Shown here: one piece after another, positions 16,947 to 25,708 of the stretch | Layout: every line of letters starts with the position of its first letter | How positions within the stretch are numbered: position 1 is the first letter of the stretch | Source: Verrucomicrobium spinosum DSM 4136 = JCM 18804 | GTDB lineage: Bacteria > Verrucomicrobiota > Verrucomicrobiia > Verrucomicrobiales > Verrucomicrobiaceae | Reading direction: 5' to 3' | Length of the DNA: 64,000 bases | NCBI RefSeq assembly: GCF_000172155.1 | Contig: NZ_ABIZ01000001.1 | Span: forward strand, 5,117,105 to 5,181,104 | Translations under genes and position numbers: made by a program | The notes under the pieces: generated by a model | Seen by the model: the letters and a program-made list of their open reading frames with translations, nothing else | Told to the model about the DNA's origin: nothing | Databases searched by the model: none

Positions 16947-19271
16947 GCTGCCCACGGAGCAGGCGATCCCCAGACTGGCCACCCCGCCGTTGCTGGCGAA
17001 GACGAGACTCATGAAGCCAATGATGGTCGTGACTCCACAGAAAAACACCGCCCTGCCCGTGGTGGCCCACACCTTGCTGATATCGTTGTGGTCCCGTTTC
17101 ATGGCGAGCAGCATGTGAATGCCGTAATCGATCCCCAGTCCCAACAACAGAGGCAGAGATGCCACATTCGCCAGGTTCCACGACTGGCCCAGCAGGGCCA
17201 TGGAGGCCGCCAGCGCGGCGATGCCCATGAAAAGCATGAGCAGACAGAGGGCAAAGTCCACCCCATTGCGAAAGGTGAGCGCGAGCATGATGGCCAGGAC
17301 GAGCAGCAGCGGCAGCATGAGCCGGGTGAGATCTTTCTGGATGCGGGCAGAGAGGGAGGGGCCGAGCGTCTCCCACCCGGCCAGATGCACATCCTGCCCC
17401 ACGAGGCGCTGGCTCAGCGCTTCCAGCCTGGCCAGGTCTGGACTGCCGGGCTCCCCCGCGAAACTGACGGAGCCCAGCAACACGGAACCGCCCTGGGTGG
17501 CCTGAGGATTAAAGAAGCGTCCCACCACCCCCGCAGCGACCGGCTCGCTGGGCAGGGGTTGCGCATCACCCTTCCCCTGCCCCAGTTTTTCAAGAACCGC
17601 CAGGGTGCGGTCGGAGAGCTGCAAGGCGTCTTCTGTGAATCCCGCATCCAGCACGGCTGCATTCAGCCTCGTTTTTTGACTGGCCAACTGCACCAGCCGG
17701 GGGCGGTTGGCTCCTTGAGCCGCCGCATCCGGCAGGAGCGCCACAGGCAGGGAATGCTGGCGGATCAGTCCATCACGACGGGCCTGGTCCAGCACCCTCA
17801 CCGCCGGAGCCATGCGTTCACGCGCACTCTGCCAGTCCCGCGTGGTGGCGATGAGCGGCACCGTGGCCTGGTCCGGCTTGCCCAGCGCCTGCTGCAGATG
17901 CTCCCATCCCACCATGGACTGGCTGTGTGCAGGGCGCAGCACGGCCGAGCTGGACTGGAACCCCGGGAAACCACGCACGATAAAGATGCCCCCCATCACG
18001 AGCAGCACCCCCACCGTAGCCAGCAACCCGGCACGTGGAGACACTGCCGGCTTGCGCGCAAGCAGCACGGTCGGGCGCACTTTTCCTCGAACCACCAGTT
18101 CCGGCATGATAAGCACCATGACGGCAAAGCCCGCCATCACCCCCAGGGCCACCATGAGCCCCATGTCCGCCAGACCCGGCAGGCCGCTGAAGAGCAGCGC
18201 CAGGAACACGGTGGCCGTGGTGCAGGCTCCGCCGAAGATGGGCGGCAACGCACTGCGCCGCAACTCCGCAGCAGAGAGATGCGGGTGATCCATGCCCTCC
18301 TGCAAAATAAAGACCGCGTAGTCCACCGCGATGCCCAGAAGGATGGAGGCAAACCCGAGGCTCATGATGGAGAGCTCCCCCAAGACCCAGCCACCCAACG
18401 CCAGACTGAACAACACCACCAGCGCCAGCAGCACCTGGATCCAAAGCAGCATCTTCCACCGGCGGAACATGAACCAGAAGAGCGCGGCGATCAGCACCGT
18501 GGCCAAGCCAATGGTACCGCTCAGATCCCGCTCAATGCCGGACCCGGTCTCAGCCATGAAGGAGGGCTCTCCCGTGTAGAGAAATTGCAGACGATGGCGG
18601 GCGTCGCCTCCCGCATTCTGCCATTTAAGAATCTCGCCCTGCACCTCTGCCATCCAGGCGCTGGCCCTTTTGTACCCCGTGAGCTTTTCCTTGGGCGCCA
18701 CCAGCAGCAGCCGCACCGTGCCATCGGCAGAGGCAGTGCTGAATCCCGCATCGTCCATGGAGGTCAGCCCCCCCAGGTCCACCGCCTCCAGCAGGCCCAG
18801 CGGATCATAGGACCACCGCTGCACCTCGGCGGGATCTGGGGAGCTGGCCAGCTTCTCCAGCACCCGTTCCAGATGAGCAGCCAGCTTGTCCGGCCCGAGC
18901 TGGCTTTCCAGTCGGGCGATCCGATCCGGCGGGGCGTTCTGGAGCGCCCAGGCCAGCAGCGCGGCGGCGGCATCTGGATTCTCCAGGGTACCGGCCCACT
19001 CCACGCTACGCACGAGGTGGCTGACTCCGCGGAGGTGCGCTCCCAGCCCGGCCACGCTGGCCGCCGCGGCCTCCGAATCAGGGGCCACCAGTCCCACCAA
19101 CAGCTCATCCCCACCGGAGAAACCGTCTCGCAGGATGCGCAATCCCGCTGCCTCCGGAAGGTCCGCAGGCAGCGTCCCCAGAATGTCCGTGTCCAGGTGC
19201 AGCCGCTTGATCCCACAGAAGGTCAGCACCGCCACCAGAATCAACAGCCCCAGTCGCATCCAAAATCGCAT
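16845..19271 (-). CDS. RND/MMPL-family exporter
   Basis: This 808-residue protein begins with a transmembrane helix, then a periplasmic domain of about 200 residues, a five-helix membrane block with GIAVDYAVFILQEG, a second periplasmic domain, and a second block with LLGLGIDYGIHMLLA. This is the internally duplicated RND layout of predicted exporters of the COG4258 type, which are found in aryl-polyene, flexirubin and xanthomonadin pigment clusters. The neighbouring, divergently transcribed chorismatase supports that reading. The C-terminal coding part overlaps the end of pbpC in opposite orientation. Confidence 0.88.
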   Translation of the reverse strand: MRFWMRLGLLILVAVLTFCGIKRLHLDTDILGTLPADLPEAAGLRILRDGFSGGDELLVGLVAPDSEAAAASVAGLGAHLRGVSHLVRSVEWAGTLENPDAAAALLAWALQNAPPDRIARLESQLGPDKLAAHLERVLEKLASSPDPAEVQRWSYDPLGLLEAVDLGGLTSMDDAGFSTASADGTVRLLLVAPKEKLTGYKRASAWMAEVQGEILKWQNAGGDARHRLQFLYTGEPSFMAETGSGIERDLSGTIGLATVLIAALFWFMFRRWKMLLWIQVLLALVVLFSLALGGWVLGELSIMSLGFASILLGIAVDYAVFILQEGMDHPHLSAAELRRSALPPIFGGACTTATVFLALLFSGLPGLADMGLMVALGVMAGFAVMVLIMPELVVRGKVRPTVLLARKPAVSPRAGLLATVGVLLVMGGIFIVRGFPGFQSSSAVLRPAHSQSMVGWEHLQQALGKPDQATVPLIATTRDWQSARERMAPAVRVLDQARRDGLIRQHSLPVALLPDAAAQGANRPRLVQLASQKTRLNAAVLDAGFTEDALQLSDRTLAVLEKLGQGKGDAQPLPSEPVAAGVVGRFFNPQATQGGSVLLGSVSFAGEPGSPDLARLEALSQRLVGQDVHLAGWETLGPSLSARIQKDLTRLMLPLLLVLAIMLALTFRNGVDFALCLLMLFMGIAALAASMALLGQSWNLANVASLPLLLGLGIDYGIHMLLAMKRDHNDISKVWATTGRAVFFCGVTTIIGFMSLVFASNGGVASLGIACSVGSLWTLVFALWLLPHWRAWLGGNRDAEKPGPAQGR

Positions 19272-19357
19272 GGCGGGAGAATAAACACCCCGGTCCGTAC
19301 GTCCATGAGTGACTGTGCAAGAGTTTGACTTTTCATCCTAAAAAAGCGTTAATCCCC

Positions 19358-20341
19358 ATGATGTTCCCTGATGTGCTTGCAGGCCCCCATGTCCCTCATT
19401 TTGAAGTTCATTTTGACGCGAAGACCAGCGCCCTGAGCCATCTTCCCGGCACCTGTCGGCTGGACCTCCCCGTGCCTGGGTTGCACGGGCCTTTCGAAGA
19501 AAAGTGGCTCACGACCGGAGCAGTCCCACACAGGGAGGGACCTTTCTACTTTTTAGAGTCGAGCGACCACTTGCACGGCGCTGTGGTGGTGGATGTGGCA
19601 GGTCGCCTGGAGGAGCCGATTCAGGCTGCCTACTCCCAGCTTCTAGAGATCTGCACCCGCCGCGGATTTTACCTTCACCGGATCTGGAACTACGTGCCCC
19701 ACATCAACGAGACCGATCATGGCCTGGAGCGGTACCGCCAGTTCAACCTGGGCAGATGGATGGCCTTCGAGCAGCGCTTTGGGCGGGATTTACGGGCCTA
19801 CATGCCAGCCGCATCCGGAGTGGGTGTTGGGGGCAGTCAGTTCTTCCTTACCTTCATCGCGGGGAAAACACACCCCGTCTATCTGGAGAATCCCTCCCAA
19901 GTGCCCGCTTACCACTACCCCTCTGACTACGGCCCCAAACCACCCAGCTTTGCCCGGGCCGTGCTGGTTACCGAAGGGGGCACCACCACCGGGTACCTCA
20001 GCGGAACGGCCAGCATCGAGGGACATCGCACCGTGGGTGAGGGCGATTGGCACACCCAGTTCCGTACCACCATGCACAACATCGAAATCATGTTCGATCG
20101 TATGGACATGATGGAGGCCCTGCGCGGCCCCGAGGCCGCCGCAAAGGCCGGGATCGTGCGCCGGGATTTCAAGTGCTATCTGCGTCATGCCGAGGCACTT
20201 CCGCTGATCAAAGACTGGCTCACCGAGGAACTGGGCCTGGCCAGCCACCAGGCCACCTTCCTCCAGGCAGACATCTGCCGTCAGGAACTGGACCTGGAAA
20301 TCGAAGCGGTCGTGGAAAAACGAACGTCCGGTTCCTACTGA
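19358..20341 (+). CDS. FkbO/Hyg5/XanB2-type chorismatase
   Basis: This 327-residue protein matches the chorismatase layout: HRIWNYVPHINE near residue 110, YRQFNLGRWMAFE, PAASGVGVGG, YLENPSQVPAYHYP followed by GPKPPSFARAV, and YLSGTASIEGHRTVG in the catalytic region. Family members convert chorismate to dihydroxycyclohexadienoate, 3-hydroxybenzoate or 3-/4-hydroxybenzoate plus pyruvate. XanB2 supplies the starter for xanthomonadin pigment and quinone. The subtype cannot be assigned from sequence here. A TTG at 19325 would add 11 residues; ATG at 19358 is preferred. It is divergent from the MMPL exporter. Confidence 0.85.
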   Translation: MMFPDVLAGPHVPHFEVHFDAKTSALSHLPGTCRLDLPVPGLHGPFEEKWLTTGAVPHREGPFYFLESSDHLHGAVVVDVAGRLEEPIQAAYSQLLEICTRRGFYLHRIWNYVPHINETDHGLERYRQFNLGRWMAFEQRFGRDLRAYMPAASGVGVGGSQFFLTFIAGKTHPVYLENPSQVPAYHYPSDYGPKPPSFARAVLVTEGGTTTGYLSGTASIEGHRTVGEGDWHTQFRTTMHNIEIMFDRMDMMEALRGPEAAAKAGIVRRDFKCYLRHAEALPLIKDWLTEELGLASHQATFLQADICRQELDLEIEAVVEKRTSGSY

Positions 20342-20419
20342 ATGGGCTTGCCGCCAACATGGTAATCATTATGCTGGATCAGGAGTAATTCCCTACAAAT
20401 CAGCACCCGCGCGTCTCCT

Positions 20420-21154
20420 TTGCCTGTCCGACTGTTCTCCTCACTCTCTATTCTTCCCTCACGGGCTTTCACAGCCGCCCTGCTGGCGGTGTTGCTGTTT
20501 GCCTCCAAGGACTCCTCCGCCGCTCAAGATGCGTCTCCCGAGCGGGACTTGCGCTCCATGAAGCTGCAATTGCGCCAGGATCTGGTGGGTGCGATCCTGC
20601 CGGAGAAGCGTACGCAAAGGGATGAGATGACCGCTCTGGAGAAGAAACTGGCTGCAGCCCAGGACTTTGCCGGAGCCATTCGCGCCCGGGATGAGCGCCT
20701 CAAGTTGGAAAAAGAAATCGCCACCCTGGAGAAGGAGCTTCCCGCCCTGAAAGCGCAGGCTCTGAGTCTGCTGGCCAAGACGCTGCCGGACAAGATTGAG
20801 TTCAAGCTGAGCGATGCCGTGCTCAACGGCCTTACTCTGGACGCCCAAGGTGCGGTCTTGAGTGGGTTCAGTACCCCAGGGGCCTCCGCCACGTGGAAGC
20901 TGCCCGACCTGCCCCCCGGAGGCTACGAGGTCCTGCTCCGCTACACCGCAGAAGACGGCGAGGTGGTCCTGCAAGAGTCCTTCTACTCCCTGAGCGCCAT
21001 CTGCCGCCCTCCCCTGAAGCAGGCTGAGGAGAAGTCACTGGGCACTCTGCGAATCCGCGATGGCAGCGGCATTCTCACCTTGAAGGCGAAAGCGCCTGAG
21101 AAAAGCGCCTCTCTGCGCGTTTACGGTCTGGTACTCATGCCGGCCGCCCGTTAA
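20420..21154 (+). CDS. Exported coiled-coil protein of unknown function (paralogue A)
   Basis: This is 244 residues from a TTG start. A signal peptide (cleavage near SSAAQ) is followed by a charged helical region at about residues 40-115, rich in Glu/Lys heptads and likely coiled coil. The C-terminal beta domain contains LPDLPPGGYEVLLRYTAEDG. The two following genes share this plan, and their beta domains contain the equivalent PGKYNVVVTYS and LPAGSYDLSIVFS. The domain resembles carbohydrate-binding-like beta-sandwiches, but I cannot name it. The next gene begins 22 bases later, so the three probably form an operon. Confidence 0.75.
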   Translation: MPVRLFSSLSILPSRAFTAALLAVLLFASKDSSAAQDASPERDLRSMKLQLRQDLVGAILPEKRTQRDEMTALEKKLAAAQDFAGAIRARDERLKLEKEIATLEKELPALKAQALSLLAKTLPDKIEFKLSDAVLNGLTLDAQGAVLSGFSTPGASATWKLPDLPPGGYEVLLRYTAEDGEVVLQESFYSLSAICRPPLKQAEEKSLGTLRIRDGSGILTLKAKAPEKSASLRVYGLVLMPAAR

Positions 21155-21176
21155 TCCCTTCCCCTTCCCCAAGCCG

Positions 21177-22811
21177 GTGAAAACGCGTCTTGCCCTGCTG
21201 TTGTTGCCGCACCTGACTTTCGTCAGCTCGTCCCCCGCCCAAGCTCCCCCGACGGCGGCCCCGACGCTACCCGCAGCCGTTCTCCCTGGGGAACCGGTAG
21301 AGCTTAGCCAGCTACGGCAGCAGTATGCCCTGCGCGCCCTGGCCTCCTCCAAAACTCTGGCGGAACAATACGCCGTGGCCTTGGGCAATCTGGCCCGGGA
21401 GGTGGGGGCAGAGGGCGATTACGAGCAGGCCCTGACCGCGCAGCGTCTGCGCCAGGAACTGGCGGATCTGTACGCGAGGTCTCTGGACGATCCCACCCTC
21501 TCAAACGTGATGGTGCTAAAGGCGGCCGATGCCCGGCCGAGCGGCACGGTTTCTTACGACCGGACCACTGGCGACCTCACCAACTGGAAGAGCGTGGGGA
21601 GCCTCGCCGTCTGGGATGTGCAAAAGATCGTCCCGGGGAAGTACAACGTCGTCGTGACCTATTCCGTGGCCCCCATGGGAGATCCGCCCACTCGCATGAG
21701 CATCTACACGGTGAGTGAGGACCTCATCACGGGAGGTGAGTTTGAGTTCTATGAAGATTCGAGTCTGGCAGGTGCGTCCATGAACCGTCGCGCCGGCCAG
21801 GTGGCCGACACTGGAGGCTGGGACAAGCCAGCCTACCTCCAGCTCGCCCCCATCACGCTCAACCGCACCTCTGCCAGGTTCGCGGTAAAGATCACCCGCA
21901 CCCGCGGTTCTGGCGGGGTCATGCGACTGAAGGAGGTGCGCCTCACCCCGGTCAAAGAAGGTGACACGCCTGCTTCAGCGCCCGCCGCCCCCCTGGATGG
22001 CAACGGGGCCCCTGCACCGGCCGTGGATGAGGTGACCAAGATCAACGAGACCTGGACCACCCGCATCCAGCAGATCGTCAAGCCGTACGTAGGTGCCTAC
22101 ATCGACAAGGTGAACAAAATGGCAGAGCAGGCGCACGCCCGAAATGACGAGGAGGCCGCGTCCGACCTCCAGGTGGAGATCCGCACCGCGCAGCGCCTGG
22201 TGGAACGACCAGACCGCATCATCACCATCAGCAGTGCGGCAACGCCCACCACCAGCCTGCGAGCCCAGGGCTTCAAAGAATGGGAGGGTGCGACCTACAT
22301 CTCCAGCGTGAACAACACGGGAGATGAGTTTCTGGTCAGCTACCAGGGTGAGTCGGTGCCGGTGCGACTCCTGTGGGTGACGTGCCCGCCCCTCTCCGTG
22401 CACGGTGGGGCACAGGTCAAGATGTGCAGCGACTACTTTGGCCTGGATCCAGATGACATCTATCTTCTGGGCAAGCAGGCGCAGGTCTTTACCGACGCCT
22501 TCCTCCAAGGCCGCCCCCTCAAGATTCTGACCCGCGGCAACAAGGACCCGGACGGCCATCTTCTCGTGGCCGTGCAATTGGAAGGCGTGGGCGACTTCGC
22601 CGGCATCCTGGTGGACAACGGTCTCGCCTGTGTGAACAGGCCCACCGCTCGGGCCAAGAATTCCCGACGCTTCGAGGAAATGACCCTCTCCAATCTCAAG
22701 GAACGGGAGAAACAGGCCCGGCAGCGTCCCATCCCACCGGGAGCCTGGGCCGTGTCCCCAGACCAGGAAAAGCCTGCGCCCTCCGCAAACACGAACTCGA
22801 CCGCGAATTGA
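21177..22811 (+). CDS. Exported protein with coiled coil, beta domain and SNase-like C-terminus (paralogue B)
   Basis: This 544-residue protein starts at GTG with a signal peptide (MKTRLALLLLPHLTF). A short helical segment is followed by a beta domain with VPGKYNVVVTYSVAPMG, a proline/alanine linker, a second helical segment near 290-340, and a C-terminal domain of about 150 residues. That domain carries VRLLWVTCPP, GKQAQVFTDAFLQGRPLKI and LVDNGLACVNRP. The order resembles the staphylococcal-nuclease fold, in which a VRLxGIDxPE motif, a helix and GLA recur. Canonical catalytic Arg/Glu residues are not obvious, so it may be a binding rather than a nuclease domain. Confidence 0.75.
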   Translation: MKTRLALLLLPHLTFVSSSPAQAPPTAAPTLPAAVLPGEPVELSQLRQQYALRALASSKTLAEQYAVALGNLAREVGAEGDYEQALTAQRLRQELADLYARSLDDPTLSNVMVLKAADARPSGTVSYDRTTGDLTNWKSVGSLAVWDVQKIVPGKYNVVVTYSVAPMGDPPTRMSIYTVSEDLITGGEFEFYEDSSLAGASMNRRAGQVADTGGWDKPAYLQLAPITLNRTSARFAVKITRTRGSGGVMRLKEVRLTPVKEGDTPASAPAAPLDGNGAPAPAVDEVTKINETWTTRIQQIVKPYVGAYIDKVNKMAEQAHARNDEEAASDLQVEIRTAQRLVERPDRIITISSAATPTTSLRAQGFKEWEGATYISSVNNTGDEFLVSYQGESVPVRLLWVTCPPLSVHGGAQVKMCSDYFGLDPDDIYLLGKQAQVFTDAFLQGRPLKILTRGNKDPDGHLLVAVQLEGVGDFAGILVDNGLACVNRPTARAKNSRRFEEMTLSNLKEREKQARQRPIPPGAWAVSPDQEKPAPSANTNSTAN

Positions 22812-22826
22812 CCAGCGAACCGCGCG

Positions 22827-23729
22827 ATGCGTCCCCTTTCCTCTCTTTTCCAGCCCCCTCACCTCCCGGCACTGTGCCGGGTGGCGGCATTGGTTGTTTC
22901 CTTGTCCGCGCCTTCTCTGGCCCTGCGGGCCCAGACCCCGGCACCGGCACCGGCACCGGCTCCCGCACCCGTGAGCGCCCCGGCCGTGGCCCCCGCTGCC
23001 GCAGCAGCCTCCGCATCGCCCAGCCTTCAGTCCCGGCTGGAGACGCTGGACGCCACTTACAAGTCCAACCTCCGCCGCCTGCATGCCCCGGTGCTGCAGG
23101 ACTACATGCGCCAGTTGGAGCTGCTCCGCCAGCAGCTCGGTGCCCGTGCCCGCCTTTCTGACGCCAAGACGGTGGAGAAGGAGATCGAGCAGGTAAAGCA
23201 GCTCATCTCCAACGGCGGAGCCATGCCCTACACCGCGCTCCAGCCTGCCCCTCCCGTGGCCAGCGGCACTCCCGTGGCAGCAGTGCCCGCCCCCCCTCCC
23301 CCCCCAGGCCCGCCCGGCCCCGGCCCTGGCATGAGCAAGCGCCCCAGTCTGGTGCTGCACCCCAACATGGCCAAGGTGCAAGGTGTTCCTACGGACCCCT
23401 CCGCCAAGACCCTCTCCTTGGGAGTCGCGGAGTGGTCCGTGCCCAGCCTCCCCGCCGGCAGCTATGATCTGAGCATCGTCTTCTCCGCCGCCAAGCTGGA
23501 CAACGACGCGGAGATCCGCGCCTTCTTCAATGGCAACGACCTCACCGCCACTCTCAGCGCTGATCGTGCCACAGGCTCCGATCAGACCTTCCGCATCTTC
23601 CGCATCGGCCACATCACGCTCGCTCAGGACGTGACCAACGAAGTACTGCAAATGCGCAGCAACCTCCCTCTAGGTCAGATGCAGGTGAAGAACGTGATCT
23701 TTGCCGAGCCGAGGAAGGTCAAGGAGTAG
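22827..23729 (+). CDS. Exported Pro/Ala-rich coiled-coil protein (paralogue C)
   Basis: This 300-residue protein has a long signal region, a (PA)n stretch near residues 37-60, and a helical segment (about 65-135) with DYMRQLELLRQQLG and TVEKEIEQVKQLI. A proline/glycine linker follows, then a C-terminal beta domain with VPSLPAGSYDLSIVFSAAKL. This domain is related to that of the two upstream genes. It begins 15 bases after paralogue B. Function unknown; probably periplasmic or surface-exposed. Confidence 0.72.
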   Translation: MRPLSSLFQPPHLPALCRVAALVVSLSAPSLALRAQTPAPAPAPAPAPVSAPAVAPAAAAASASPSLQSRLETLDATYKSNLRRLHAPVLQDYMRQLELLRQQLGARARLSDAKTVEKEIEQVKQLISNGGAMPYTALQPAPPVASGTPVAAVPAPPPPPGPPGPGPGMSKRPSLVLHPNMAKVQGVPTDPSAKTLSLGVAEWSVPSLPAGSYDLSIVFSAAKLDNDAEIRAFFNGNDLTATLSADRATGSDQTFRIFRIGHITLAQDVTNEVLQMRSNLPLGQMQVKNVIFAEPRKVKE

Positions 23730-23864
23730 GGGGAAGAGGCAAGGGGGGCGCGTCCAACAAGTTGCATTTATTGAGCAGATCAAACCAACCTGCACGCATT
23801 GGGTTACCCGCCTCGGAGTTTCCCATTCATTCTGTAGATGCTGAGCGGCTGCAACATCCGCCAA

Positions 23865-25553
23865 TCACTTCACACTTCGCGCGAATCGCTCAGCACTTTT
23901 TTGGAACTGCACCTGCCAAAATTCACGAACCTCCACAAGCTCCGTCACAAACTGCTTCATGTAAGGGGATCGATCTGAAGTCTTCAGGCTCGTGACCTGG
24001 CTCGCTGATCCGCTGGAAACGCTGGAGAAGAACTCTCCGTAAACAGGATTCGCTGCTGATGCTGAAATCGTCGCACCAGCACCACCGAGCCGATCATTGA
24101 CCCGGGCAATCCCCGCACTGATAACGCCACCCAAACGGTGCCTGGATCCGTCAATGACGACTTCACGGACAATGTAATCCCCCCGCTGATCAGACGGAGC
24201 CTCAAACCCTCCACGATTGTTCCTGGGTCTCAGGAAACAAGCTGCGGCCAGAGTCAGAGTGTCGCGATCAAATGCCCGAAACTCTTCGATGCCACCATAG
24301 AGCGCAGAAAGCTCCATCGTCCGCCATTTGACCACCCGCTCGGGGCGCACGGCAAACCGCCGCACCGCACCGAACTTGGTGGACTTTGCCCAAACATCAC
24401 GCATGCCACTGGCATCGAGATATGTGGATATGCCCACGACTTTCCGGCTGGCTCGGTCCACCACAGGCCCGCCACTGTTGCCCGGAACAATTTCGCAACT
24501 GATCTCGACGCGATCAGGCCCCACCCCAAGACAGGTCCCGGTCAACTCAGTGAAGACCCCTCCACCCAGGCTGTTTCCATAAGCCACAACTTCAGTGGTT
24601 GGAGCCAGCGAGTCTGCTCCAGAGGAGACGAGTTCGTAGGCACGAACCCCTTTGGGTGGCACGACCTCAAACCTGGCCAGATCCTCCAACCCGTGCGGAG
24701 CAGCCGCATTGTAGGTGTCTGATATCTGCACGAGATAGGGCATGGGAAGCACTGTGCCATTCGCAGTCGTAACTCTCACCAGCTTGGAATTGAACCCACC
24801 CGGACTTCCACAGAGAACGTGGGCATTCGTATAGGCGTAGTGCTTGCCATCCACTTTGGCAATGAACCCAGACCCAGTGCCCTTGTCCGTCGTGATAATC
24901 AGAAGCGATTCCTTCTCGAACAAGGCGCTTCCAGGTGCGGTTGAGGCGACTTGCCCTCCCCCAGGTTGACTAGCGAGCTCATCGTAATTTCCCCGCCCCC
25001 CGCTGACCTTAGCCTCCGAGGCACCCAGCCGCCCAAACAGGAATTGAAGCTCCGAGGGCAGTTGCAGAAATGACACCCGGGTAATCCCACCATCGTGACT
25101 GACCTTGACCCCGTCAGATTCCACATCCGTGATGACAACGCCCGTGAGATCGCCAGCACCCGTACGGATCGTCCCCAAGCGAAGTCCGCTTGCCAGTTTC
25201 GCAATCGCCTGCTTTTGCTGGTCAATATGCCTCTGATACGCGTCTTCGTTGGATTTCAGAGTTGCCTGTAGTTCATCTACTCGCTTGCGCAGGCCCTGCG
25301 CCTCCAGACTGTGATCGCGATTCTGTGAGCCTATTCGAGCCTGCAGGGCACGGTTCTCTTCCTCCAGACGGTAATTATGTACCCGCAGTTCCTCCGACTC
25401 CTTCTGCACCAACTCGGGAACCGAGGACGCGGCACCAAGGGGGACATCTACATTCGAATCTCCACCTCCGCGCTTTTCACACGCTGTAGACGAGACCATC
25501 AAGCACCCCACCAGCATCCATTGCCAGCGCGCCTTTGATACAGTTGCATGCAT
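23865..25553 (-). CDS. Trypsin-like serine protease lipoprotein with N-terminal coiled coil
   Basis: This is a 562-residue protein. The N-terminus has a hydrophobic segment and a lipobox-like SSTACEK. Residues of about 45-115 form a coiled coil. Next is a segment ending DGGITRVSFLQLPSELQFLF, a Verrucomicrobiota/Planctomycetota module resembling SHD1-type domains. The protease domain shows TNAHVL (His), GLEDLARFEV (Asp) and PGNSGGPV (Ser), a complete triad. The last 150 residues are unassigned. It is likely an envelope-anchored protease. Met at 25553 is chosen because it gives a normal-length lipoprotein leader; in-frame codons run up to 25628. Confidence 0.87.
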   Translation of the reverse strand: MHATVSKARWQWMLVGCLMVSSTACEKRGGGDSNVDVPLGAASSVPELVQKESEELRVHNYRLEEENRALQARIGSQNRDHSLEAQGLRKRVDELQATLKSNEDAYQRHIDQQKQAIAKLASGLRLGTIRTGAGDLTGVVITDVESDGVKVSHDGGITRVSFLQLPSELQFLFGRLGASEAKVSGGRGNYDELASQPGGGQVASTAPGSALFEKESLLIITTDKGTGSGFIAKVDGKHYAYTNAHVLCGSPGGFNSKLVRVTTANGTVLPMPYLVQISDTYNAAAPHGLEDLARFEVVPPKGVRAYELVSSGADSLAPTTEVVAYGNSLGGGVFTELTGTCLGVGPDRVEISCEIVPGNSGGPVVDRASRKVVGISTYLDASGMRDVWAKSTKFGAVRRFAVRPERVVKWRTMELSALYGGIEEFRAFDRDTLTLAAACFLRPRNNRGGFEAPSDQRGDYIVREVVIDGSRHRLGGVISAGIARVNDRLGGAGATISASAANPVYGEFFSSVSSGSASQVTSLKTSDRSPYMKQFVTELVEVREFWQVQFQKSAERFARSVK

Positions 25554-25643
25554 GTTGGTGGGGGCACTTTGGGCGTACAGCATACCCCTCTTTGTCACTC
25601 CCCCCAGAGAGAAGCAAGAAATTTCCAACTATAAGCCCATCAA

Positions 25644-25708
25644 CCAATCCCCAAGCCCCAACCGCCCAGCTCCCCCACCAAACCACCGATTCACCAAACC
25701 ACCGCCAG
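25644..25708. repeat. Degenerate heptamer array
   Basis: CCAATCC, CCAAGCC, CCAACCG and CCCAGCT run in 7-nt register, then drift into ACCAAACCACCG / ATTCACC repeats that reach the 3' end of the beta-repeat gene (its stop is at 25691). Confidence 0.7.
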
